This document shows positions 1 to 7,115 of a stretch of 64,000 nucleotides of DNA, piece by piece. Position 1 is the first letter of the stretch. Each line of letters starts with the position of its first letter. The stretch comes from Amycolatopsis albispora (GTDB taxonomy: Bacteria > Actinomycetota > Actinomycetes > Mycobacteriales > Pseudonocardiaceae), in the NCBI RefSeq assembly GCF_003312875.1, contig NZ_CP015163.1, positions 2,666,001 to 2,730,000 on the forward strand, given 5' to 3'. The notes beneath the pieces were generated by a model. The model saw nothing but the letters and a program-made list of their open reading frames with translations. It did not search any database and had not been told where the DNA came from. A program made the position numbers and the translations under genes.

Positions 1-1070
1 AGGTCTGCCGGTACGCGTTCGGGCGGGACCCCGAGCGCATCGAGAAAGGGCGCGAGCACGCTCGCCGGTGACAGAGCCTGCTCAGCGGCGTCGAAGCCGC
101 GCAGGTTCACGTACAACTGCCCGTCCGGGAAGTGACCTGCCACCCGGTGCGCCCAGCGCAGGGCGAGCGTGGTCTTCCCGCCGCCGGCCAGACCGGTGAT
201 CGTGGCGATCGGTACCGGCCGTTCCGTGTTACCGGCGGCGAGCAGCCGGTCCAGGGCGGCGAGGTCGGCCTCGCGGCCGACAAAATCGGCGGTTTCCGCG
301 GGTAGTTGCCGCGGGACGGGCACTGCGGCGGGCGCGGCGACCGGCTCGTCCTGCAGCAGGGACAGGTGCAGCTGCTGGAGTTCGGGTCCGGGATCGATGC
401 CGAGTTCATCCCGCAGATTCGTCCGGATCTGCTGGTAAGCGGCCAGTGCGTCGGCGCGCCTGCCGTCCCGGTGCAGCGCGGTGATCAACCGACGCCAGAT
501 TTCCTCGCGCAGCGGCTGTTCGCCGGTCAGCGCCCGCAGCTCGCCGAGCACTTCCTGACTGCGGCCACGATCCAGGTCGAGGTCGATCCGCCGCAGCAGG
601 GCCGCGATCCGCTCGTCGGTGAGCCGTGCTGCCGCCTGCGTGCGCAACCGGTCCGAAGCCACCCCAGCCAGTGGCTCGCCGTGCCAGAGCTCCAGCGCCT
701 GGCGCAGGAACGTATCCGCGGCGTCCTCGTCGGCCTCGGCACGCCGCACGAGATCCCGGAACAGCTGCAAATCGACCACCACGCGGTCAGTGTCCAGGGC
801 GTATCCGTCGGCGACGGTGACCAGGGTGCCTGCGCCGAGCAGCGCACGCAGCCGTCCGACCAGCGTTTGCAACGCGCGACGCGGGTGCTCTGGCAGCCGC
901 TCTTCCCAGCAGTGGGCGATCAGCTCACCGGTACCCACCCGGCGGCCACCGGCCAAGGCCAGCGCCGCGAGCACCACGCGAGGACGTGCCGGGATCGGCA
1001 CCGGCCGTCCACCGGCCAGCACGCGAACCGGCCCGAGGAGCTGGACCCGCAGTGCGTCTTTCTCCGGCAC
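1..1070 (-). CDS. SARP/AfsR-type transcriptional regulator, 3' end outside window
   Basis: Read on the minus strand from a GTG at 1070, the frame stays open to the window edge (about 356 codons). The N-terminus is an OmpR-like winged-helix region followed by a bacterial transcriptional activation domain (BTAD; helical repeats around residues 95-240, including EIWRRLITALHRDGRRADAL). An NB-ARC-type P-loop follows (GLAGGGKTT, about residue 300). This is the order found in AfsR/DnrI-type pathway activators, which bind direct repeats in target promoters and use the nucleotide-binding part for signal gating. It is divergent from the type VII-like genes starting at 1217. Any C-terminal TPR part lies outside the window. 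The family call is firm; the target genes are unknown. Confidence 0.88.
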   Translation of the reverse strand, partial: MPEKDALRVQLLGPVRVLAGGRPVPIPARPRVVLAALALAGGRRVGTGELIAHCWEERLPEHPRRALQTLVGRLRALLGAGTLVTVADGYALDTDRVVVDLQLFRDLVRRAEADEDAADTFLRQALELWHGEPLAGVASDRLRTQAAARLTDERIAALLRRIDLDLDRGRSQEVLGELRALTGEQPLREEIWRRLITALHRDGRRADALAAYQQIRTNLRDELGIDPGPELQQLHLSLLQDEPVAAPAAVPVPRQLPAETADFVGREADLAALDRLLAAGNTERPVPIATITGLAGGGKTTLALRWAHRVAGHFPDGQLYVNLRGFDAAEQALSPASVLAPFLDALGVPPERVPAD

Positions 1071-1216
1071 GATTCGTGATGGTAGGTGCTTTCCGGGCAC
1101 CTCGTGGGTGAATCACCAGGTCAGCGAGGAGTCGGCGGGAAGCCGTTCTGAAGCCGGTTTGAGGCCGGTGGGGCGTTGACTGCTCCCAGTCGCGCAGCAG
1201 GGGGAAGGGAGACGCC

Positions 1217-1573
1217 GTGGCTGGAGAGAAGTTCGCCGTCCATCCTGAAGCACTTCGGGGATACGGGACTCAGATCGCCCGCAACGCCGGGTTCGCCGGG
1301 GAGATCGCCGCGCACGTCAAGGAGTTCGGCAAGGACACCACGGGGCTGGCCGGGATCCTCAGCGACCTGGCCGAGGGCTGCGTGCGGGTGGCGGATCGGG
1401 AGATCACGCTGATGAACGACGTCATGAGCAAGCTGGACTCCACCGCCGCCGCGCTCACCACGGCCGCCACGGCCTACGAGACCGCGGACCAGAACTACGC
1501 CGAACAGCTCGACAAGCAACGACCGGACGGCCCTGCGGGCTCGAAGCTGACCAGCGGAGGGCCCACGCCATGA
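1217..1573 (+). CDS. EspC/ESX-type small secreted-protein homologue
   Basis: 118 codons from a GTG preceded by a purine-rich GGGAAGGGAGA. The protein is almost wholly helical with a helical-hairpin pattern (FAVHPEALRGYGTQIARNAG at the start, a long amphipathic helix around residues 60-95) and a polar Gly/Pro-rich tail. This is the pattern of the EspC/DUF2580-type ESX-associated proteins, which are small substrates of type VII secretion. Its stop overlaps the next start (ATGA at 1570), so the two are translationally coupled. No ESX core gene (EccC, EccB, mycosin) is seen in the window, so secretion is inferred from fold and context. Confidence 0.7.
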   Translation: MAGEKFAVHPEALRGYGTQIARNAGFAGEIAAHVKEFGKDTTGLAGILSDLAEGCVRVADREITLMNDVMSKLDSTAAALTTAATAYETADQNYAEQLDKQRPDGPAGSKLTSGGPTP

Positions 1574-2253
1574 CCGCTTTTGTCGACACCCACCACCCAC
1601 TTGGCCGGCTCGTGGCACCGGGGCAGGAAAACAACGACGCCGCCGAGGCGATCCGCGACGCGCTTGGCACCTTTGGCTGGATCGACAAACTCATGGACGA
1701 GCTGTTCGACTTCAGCTTCGTCGAAATCGTCGTCGACGAGATCGGTGCCGAGTACGGCCAGCTCAAGACGATCGGCGCGGTCTGGAACAACCTGCGCTGG
1801 GCGGTCGAAGGCGTCGCGGAGAACCTCCGTTCCGGGTACGGCGAGCTGGAGCCGCAGTGGGAGGGCAACGCGGCCCAGGCCTTCGAGCGGTACATGATGG
1901 ACTGGATCCGCCGCCTCGGCGATCACCAGGAGTTCTGCCGCGACATGCGGGACAAGCTCAACGACATGGCCGAAATGCTCGACCAGTTCGTCACGACCAT
2001 CTGCACGGTCATCGAGTTCGTCATCAGCATCCTGGAATGCCCGGCGATCGCGCCGCTGAAGATCGCCTGGAACTTCAGCGATCTCAAGGACAACATCGAC
2101 ATGGTCAAGGGCGTTGGCGAATTGCTGACCAACGGGGTCGGCACGCTCGTCGAGAGCTTCAAACTGATCGCCGGCCACGAGCCGACGCACGAGTTTCCCG
2201 AAGCCAAGGTCTCCTTGCCGGACAGGCCCTACGGCGGACCCGACAACCCGTGA
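1570..2253 (+). CDS. WXG100-like protein with C-terminal extension (type VII-associated)
   Basis: 227 codons, coupled to the preceding gene by a 4-base overlap. A WxG-type turn (PQWEGNAAQAFERY, about residues 96-109) sits between two long helices, as in WXG100/LXG N-terminal regions. After it comes a hydrophobic helix (FVTTICTVIEFVISILECPAI, roughly residues 138-158, two Cys) that could be membrane-interacting. The C-terminus is polar. It is longer than a classical 100-residue WXG100 protein and carries no recognisable toxin domain. Likely a partner or substrate in the same three-gene cassette; function unknown. Confidence 0.65.
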   Translation: MTAFVDTHHPLGRLVAPGQENNDAAEAIRDALGTFGWIDKLMDELFDFSFVEIVVDEIGAEYGQLKTIGAVWNNLRWAVEGVAENLRSGYGELEPQWEGNAAQAFERYMMDWIRRLGDHQEFCRDMRDKLNDMAEMLDQFVTTICTVIEFVISILECPAIAPLKIAWNFSDLKDNIDMVKGVGELLTNGVGTLVESFKLIAGHEPTHEFPEAKVSLPDRPYGGPDNP

Positions 2254-2288
2254 GGCACCCCACCGGAGTATCGAGAGGAGAACCACCG

Positions 2289-2666
2289 ATGACCGGTTTC
2301 AACGCCGCACTCCAAGCCGCTGACGAGAGCTTCGGCAACACCAGGGCCGCATTCGACAAGCACCTGGGCGCAGCGAAAGAACGGCTGGACCGTACCCGCC
2401 GAGACGTGACCAATCCACCGGCCGCCCTGCACCGGGAGGCTGTCGAGTACTTCCGTGACGGACGCGGCGGCCCGACGCTGCAGAGCCTCCAACTCGCCGT
2501 CGACACCGGCACCACCACCTGGGCCGACATCGCACTCGGCCGGGCCGGCGCGCTGAGCGAGCAGTTCAAGGCAGACGCGGCCACAATCGCACAGGTCTGC
2601 AAGCAGCTGGCCGACGCCTACCACGAAGGCGGCGATCCGCGTGCGTTCACCGAAGACGCCTGGTAG
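2289..2666 (+). CDS. small helical protein, third member of the type VII-like cassette
   Basis: 125 codons from an ATG eight bases after GAGAGGAG, a clear ribosome binding site. The sequence is charged and helical with no signal peptide, no Cys cluster and no membrane segment. Heptad-like stretches (AAFDKHLGAAKERLDRTRRDV near residue 20; LSEQFKADAATIAQVCKQLADAY near residue 90) suggest a helical bundle. It lies 35 bases after the WXG100-like gene and is probably co-transcribed. I do not recognise the family; a chaperone-like or partner role is only suggested by position. Confidence 0.6.
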   Translation: MTGFNAALQAADESFGNTRAAFDKHLGAAKERLDRTRRDVTNPPAALHREAVEYFRDGRGGPTLQSLQLAVDTGTTTWADIALGRAGALSEQFKADAATIAQVCKQLADAYHEGGDPRAFTEDAW

Positions 2667-2852
2667 CAGTCCATCGACCGCCGGCACGACACCTCGGTGG
2701 TGCTGGTCGGCGTCCTCACCGCTCTCGTTCGAAACGACGACAAGTCTTCATTGAAGCGTCGAACGAATGCGAAAGTTATCACTGTTTTACACATCGGAAC
2801 AAGGTATTTTCACACAGGAGCTTAGCGCTCCCAAGCAAGGAGAAGATCAGTC

Positions 2853-3353
2853 ATGCGAATGATCAAAACAGCGCTGTGCGCAACCGCCGCGTTTTCCGCA
2901 GCCGCACTGATGTCCGGTGTCACGACCGCCGCCGACGCCGCCTCCACGCCGTCGGCAACCCAGCAGTCGTGCAGCAGTCCCAACCAGGAGGTCTGCTGGG
3001 AATTCAGCAAGGGAAAGCAGTACAACTGCCCCGAGGGACGGGTGTGCCTGTTTCCTGGCCTCAATCAGCGCGACGGAATAGTCTCCTGGAAGGCGGGACA
3101 CTACGAGTCGGACTTCGCCAGGATTCCGTGCACGCCGGACAACTCGTCCTGCAACGGACTGCCAGGACAGGTCCCGACATTCGACAACGATGCGTCGTCA
3201 TGGTTCAATAACACGAACATGGTGTACTGCGTTTCCAGGCTTCCGAATGGCGGCGGACACCCCGATAACACCATGCCCCCCAAGATGGGCGGCCCTTTCA
3301 CCTCCGAATGGGACAATGACGCGTCGTCGCTGTCTTACCTGGGATGCCCGTAG
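2853..3353 (+). CDS. secreted peptidase-inhibitor I36-like protein
   Basis: 166 codons from an ATG after AAGGAGAAG. A Sec signal peptide is visible (MRMIK, then a hydrophobic Ala-rich core, cleavage expected near ADAAS around residue 30). The mature part is Cys-rich (eight Cys) and contains the CPEGRVCLFPG block typical of the I36/SMPI beta-gamma-crystallin-like inhibitors and related calcium-binding secreted proteins of actinomycetes. The C-terminal half repeats a DNDASSW/DNDASSLSY element. Probable extracellular small structural or protease-inhibitory protein. A second protein of the same group is at 16621-16995. Confidence 0.72.
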   Translation: MRMIKTALCATAAFSAAALMSGVTTAADAASTPSATQQSCSSPNQEVCWEFSKGKQYNCPEGRVCLFPGLNQRDGIVSWKAGHYESDFARIPCTPDNSSCNGLPGQVPTFDNDASSWFNNTNMVYCVSRLPNGGGHPDNTMPPKMGGPFTSEWDNDASSLSYLGCP

Positions 3354-3373
3354 ACACGACTGAAACCCCACCG

Positions 3374-3517
3374 TCATCCCTGGTGAAAACCGACCGCCCA
3401 CGATATGGGAAGGCTCATGTCGGCCCATTCGGCCATACCGTCGGACTGCAGCGGCGCTGGCTTGGACAAGGCGGTTCTCGCATAGCCAGCGAACGCCTCG
3501 TCGATAGCTCGCCGCAT
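3374..3517 (-). CDS. small ORF or gene fragment, 47 codons
   Basis: Minus-strand ATG at 3517 to TGA at 3374. The product begins MRRAIDEAFAGYARTAL and ends SLPISWAVGFHQG; its composition is protein-like and unlike the Arg/Pro-rich shadow frames around it. No good ribosome binding site is seen and no family is recognised. It may be the tail of a gene whose upstream part was lost when the neighbouring PucR gene was truncated. The rest of the 3354-3770 interval shows nothing convincing. Confidence 0.25.
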   Translation of the reverse strand: MRRAIDEAFAGYARTALSKPAPLQSDGMAEWADMSLPISWAVGFHQG

Positions 3518-3769
3518 GTCCTGTGTTCGGGGTGTCGCGAGTACCAGCCGCCGGGGCGGCGGGCGCGGTGTACCGGTCGCGGCAGGTCGTGCACAGGGCC
3601 GGAGTCGGCGTGAGGCGTCGGGTCAGCGTCGCGCCGCGGGCGACGGCGGCGCGCCGGGGTTCGGGGTGGTGGTCGGCCACTGTGGCTGGTCTCCGGCACT
3701 GGGCGGGGAGGCAAGGTTCGCGGAGGTAGGCGGCGCCGTCCGAGTCGCAGCGTTGCTTGGAAGACACGG

Positions 3770-4295
3770 TCAGCGGTCGGAGGTGCAGCTCGGTGAGGAG
3801 GCCGCCGAGGCCGGTGATGTGGTCAAGGAAGCGTTCCGCCCCGGAGTGCGGGCGGCGACCGGCATCAGCGCCCCGGGCATGGCGGGCTTTCGCCGCAGCC
3901 ACCGGGAAGCGCTCGCCGCCCAGTCCGTCGCGATCACCACCGGCAACGGCAGGCCCATCACCTGCTACGCCGACGTGGAGCTGGCCTGCCTGGCGGCAGG
4001 CAGCGGCGGGATGGCCGCCATGCGCGCGCTCGTCGAACGCGAACTCGGCCAGCTCGCCGCCACCGACGACGCCACCACCCGCCTGCGCGACACGCTGCGC
4101 GAGTACCTCGCACACGGCGCCGACGCGCGCCGCGCCGGCGCCGCGCTCCACGTGCACCGCAACACCGTCCGCTACCGCGTGCAGCAAGCCGAGCAGGCCC
4201 TCGGGCACCCGATCGACGAGCGCCGCGCCCACCTCGAACTCGCCCTGCACTGCCACCACGTCTACGGCGCCGACGCGCTGCCCGGCAGCGGCTGA
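3770..4295 (+). pseudogene. PucR-family regulator remnant (C-terminal part)
   Basis: The reading frame ending at 4295 encodes the GGDEF-like middle part of PucR proteins (GISAPGMAGFRRSHREALAA) and a complete C-terminal helix-turn-helix (LRDTLREYLAHGADARRAGAALHV then HRNTVRYRVQQAEQ). PucR/CdaR regulators are usually 400-550 residues; here only about 165 residues are recognisable, and upstream of about 3800 the frame turns into low-quality sequence with no N-terminal PucR domain or plausible start. I read this as a 5'-truncated gene. The HTH itself is intact, so a short DNA-binding protein cannot be excluded. Confidence 0.6.
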
Positions 4296-4329
4296 ACCGT
4301 CACCGGTCGGACCTCGTTCACTCCGTAGG

Positions 4330-5550
4330 TCAGCCCCGCGCCGCTCGAGCTTCGACCGCCGCCCGGGCTGGACGGGTGAAAACCACCAGCAGGAAAGCGA
4401 TCAGCGTCAGCACGGCGGCGATCCAGATCGTGGCTGCCAGCGACAGCCGGTCGATGGCGACTCCGCCCACCAGCGCACCGAGCCCGATGGACAGGTTCCA
4501 GACACCCACCCACAGCGATGTCGCGGCCTCCACCGCCGCGGGCGCCGCCTTGATCATCCAGGTCTGCATGCTGACCGAGAGTCCGCCGAAGAACAGGCCC
4601 CACACGAGCAGGAGCACCACCCCCGAGACCGGCTGCCCGCCGAGAACCGGGACCAGCCCCAGCACGATGCCGATCACGGCCAAGATCGAGATGACGACGC
4701 CGGTGACGCTGCGCCCCAGCTGTGATCCGGCCGCGAAGTTCCCGCCCAGCCCGAGGAGCCCGTAAACAAGGAGCACCGGACCGACGGCGGCGGCGGGCAG
4801 CCCGGCGATGTCGCGCAGGATGGGCCCCACGAAGGTGAACGCGGCGAAGTGCCCGGCAACGCAGAACAAGGTCGCGAGCAGCCCGACCGCAACGGCCCGG
4901 TTCCCGAGCTGGCCGAACAGCAGACGCGGGCCGATCGAGGTCTGCGCGGACAGTGGCGGCAGCAAGAGGATCAGGCCCACCAGAGCGACGAGCGCGGCCA
5001 CCCCCAGCGCCGCGAAGGCGAAGCGCCACCCCAAGCCCGTTCCCAGGATCGTGCCCAGTGGAACGCCCAGCACGTTGGCGGCGGCGACACCGGCGAAGAT
5101 GATCGAGGTAGCCTTCGGCACGTTCTCCGCCGACACCAGCCGAACGGCCAGGCCGCCCCCGATCGCCCAGAACCCGCCGATCGCGATTCCCACGAAGACG
5201 CGCGAGACCAGCAGGACCTCGAACGTCGGAGCCAGCCACGAGGCCACGTTCGCGACGCTCATCAGGACCATCAACGCGACCAGCAGAATCCGGCGGTCGA
5301 GCCGCCCGGCCACCAGCGGCACCAGCGGCGCCGCGACACCGGCGATGATGCTCGGCACGGTCACGCTCAGCCCGGCAAGTCCCTCGGTGACGGCCAACGC
5401 GGGGCTGATCTGGGTCAGCAGCCCGATCGGCAGCTGCTCCGCGACCACCAGGACGAACACGCCGAACATCGCCGCCCAGGCCGCACCCCAGCGTTGCCGG
5501 CCGGCGTCCGGTCCCGATCTGCCGGTCACCACGGCTCGCGTTTCAACCAC
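4330..5550 (-). CDS. MFS drug/sugar efflux transporter (DHA1-like)
   Basis: 406 codons encoding about 12 hydrophobic segments in two six-helix halves, joined by a polar loop near residue 205 (LSAQTSIGPRLLFGQLGNRA). The loop between helices 2 and 3 contains VAGRLDRR, in the place of the MFS A motif. The overall pattern resembles the AraJ/NepI/YdhP branch of proton-driven exporters. It is divergent from a TetR gene at 5643, with a perfect palindrome 20 bases upstream of the MFS start, so it is very likely repressed by that regulator and induced by its own substrate. Substrate unknown. Confidence 0.85.
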   Translation of the reverse strand: MVETRAVVTGRSGPDAGRQRWGAAWAAMFGVFVLVVAEQLPIGLLTQISPALAVTEGLAGLSVTVPSIIAGVAAPLVPLVAGRLDRRILLVALMVLMSVANVASWLAPTFEVLLVSRVFVGIAIGGFWAIGGGLAVRLVSAENVPKATSIIFAGVAAANVLGVPLGTILGTGLGWRFAFAALGVAALVALVGLILLLPPLSAQTSIGPRLLFGQLGNRAVAVGLLATLFCVAGHFAAFTFVGPILRDIAGLPAAAVGPVLLVYGLLGLGGNFAAGSQLGRSVTGVVISILAVIGIVLGLVPVLGGQPVSGVVLLLVWGLFFGGLSVSMQTWMIKAAPAAVEAATSLWVGVWNLSIGLGALVGGVAIDRLSLAATIWIAAVLTLIAFLLVVFTRPARAAVEARAARG

Positions 5551-5570
5551 GTCCGGTTCCTCCTCAGCTC

Positions 5571-5594
5571 ATTTGGGAGCGATCGCTCCCAAAT
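5571..5594. promoter_or_regulatory. perfect 24-bp palindrome, probable TetR operator
   Basis: Half-site ATTTGGGAGCGA followed directly by its exact reverse complement, with no mismatch over 24 bp. It lies in the 92-bp gap between the divergent MFS and TetR genes, where an operator controlling both promoters is expected. Confidence 0.8.
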
Positions 5595-5605
5595 TGGGAC
5601 GCTAG

Positions 5606-5630
5606 CATTGGGAGCGTCCGCTCCACAATG
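5606..5630. promoter_or_regulatory. second, imperfect copy of the operator
   Basis: CATTGGGAGCG and CGCTCCACAATG face each other around a 2-base centre; they match the half-sites at 5571-5594 apart from a one-base bulge and outer differences. It overlaps the region just before the TetR ribosome binding site (GGAGG at 5631), which fits autoregulation. Confidence 0.55.
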
Positions 5631-5642
5631 GGAGGAACCGGG

Positions 5643-6227
5643 ATGGCCAGGCCACGCGCATTCGACGAGGAAACAGCTGTCGACCAGGCAACTGAGGTGT
5701 TCTGGCGCAAGGGGTACCACGCCACCAGCACGCGCGACCTGGGCGAAGCGCTCGAGCTCAACCCGAGCAGCCTCTACCGGACGTTCGGCGACAAACACCG
5801 CCTCTTCCTGCGAGCCCTGGATCACTATCGGGCGACGGAGAGCACCGACGGGTGTCAGCGCTTCCGCAACGCTCCCCCGACCATCGACGCACTCGTCGAA
5901 GCAGTCACCGCCGTCGCGCTGGGAGGCGACGCCCAGGCAGCCGACCCCGCCGGATGTTTTGTCATCAACACCGCGGCGGAACTGGGCAGCACGGACCCAG
6001 AAGTCTCCCGTCGCACCGAGACCGCCTTCGACCTCACGCGAACAGGGCTCGTCGACCTGCTCACCCGGCTGCGCGACAGCGGAGAACTGCCGAGCGAAGC
6101 AGATCCAGCAGCGCTCACCGATCTCCTGTTCACACTCATCCTCGGCTGGCGGCTTCGAGCCCGAGCGGGGCACGACCCGAAGGACATCAGGAGATCCATC
6201 GAACACGCGACCCGCCACCTCGCCTGA
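5643..6227 (+). CDS. TetR/AcrR-family repressor
   Basis: 194 codons from the ATG at 5643, chosen over the in-frame ATG at 5628 because GGAGG at 5631-5635 is placed correctly only for 5643. The N-terminal HTH is clear (AVDQATEVFWRKGYHATSTR then DLGEALELNPSSLYRTFGDK). The C-terminal ligand domain has the PAGCFVINTAAEL pattern found near the dimer interface of this subfamily, where it often contains a conserved Cys. Divergent to the MFS gene with two palindromic sites between: a textbook local repressor-exporter pair. Confidence 0.88.
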   Translation: MARPRAFDEETAVDQATEVFWRKGYHATSTRDLGEALELNPSSLYRTFGDKHRLFLRALDHYRATESTDGCQRFRNAPPTIDALVEAVTAVALGGDAQAADPAGCFVINTAAELGSTDPEVSRRTETAFDLTRTGLVDLLTRLRDSGELPSEADPAALTDLLFTLILGWRLRARAGHDPKDIRRSIEHATRHLA

Positions 6228-6367
6228 AGACATAGCAGCGCGCCGGTGCCAGCAGTTGCTGTCAGCTCAGGATTGCCCGGGGGCATGGGAGGCCGGTGAC
6301 CCACCAGTCGCCGGCCCGCTGTCGCCGCGGCTCAGGTCGTCTGCGATGGCCTGCAGCTGCTCGGTAC

Positions 6368-6826
6368 CTACCGTGGGCGGTGGAACCAGGCTCCGGCCTG
6401 TGCGGTGACCATCAACGCCAGGATGAAGCCGCCACAGGCGAGCCCGATGACCGGCCCGCCCGTGAAGATGAGGCCGAAGCCGTCCCCGAGGCCCAGGCTG
6501 CCCAGGCAGGCCACGATCATCAGCGAGGCGTACACCATCGTGGTGACCCGGACACCTCCCCCGCCGGTGGCGAACTTCGTCCCCAGGATGATCGACAGCG
6601 CCCCCAGGCCCAGCAGCACGCTGACGACGGCAACCGCGTCGGCGATGCTGCCGCCAGCGTTGGCGACAAGGCCGGCAAAGAGGCCGGCGACGAGCACACC
6701 GACGGTGAGCTGCAGGCCACCCACGACGAACAGGAGTACCCGCGCCCCCCTCATCAGTGCGGGCATGTCCATGCCCGTCGGATGGCCCGGGTAGCCGCAG
6801 GAGCTGTTCGGGGCACCGGATCTCAT
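6368..6826 (-). CDS. four-helix small membrane protein
   Basis: 152 codons. A polar N-terminus of about 25 residues (two Cys, Gly/Pro-rich) is followed by four hydrophobic segments (approximately residues 28-50, 62-82, 92-112 and 122-144) with short loops. No charged residues suggest catalysis. No known family is recognised; such proteins are common in actinomycetes and often annotated as DUF-type integral membrane proteins. It stands alone, with about 140 bases to the TetR gene and 289 bases to the NTPase gene, in which I see no further gene. Confidence 0.65.
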   Translation of the reverse strand: MRSGAPNSSCGYPGHPTGMDMPALMRGARVLLFVVGGLQLTVGVLVAGLFAGLVANAGGSIADAVAVVSVLLGLGALSIILGTKFATGGGGVRVTTMVYASLMIVACLGSLGLGDGFGLIFTGGPVIGLACGGFILALMVTAQAGAWFHRPR

Positions 6827-7115
6827 CCTGGCGTCTCCTCCGTCGGACGTCGGGGACCGCGCAGTATACGACGGAGGCAGGGGCCGCCGCGCAGGTGCTG
6901 GCGACGGGTGCCTCCTGATCGCGGTGAGGCGATCGACGTGCGTGCGGATTTGCGGTCCATTGTGGACAGCCGCCGGGCCGATTCGCTCGCGCTACGGCAA
7001 GTGGGTGATCGCCGAGTGAGGCACCCACGGTAACCGTCGAGCCGACATAGGGTTTGCCCCTGATGGATGGAGCGGAAGAGCCAGTGCGCGGTGCGGACAC
7101 GCCTGTCCGGGCAGC

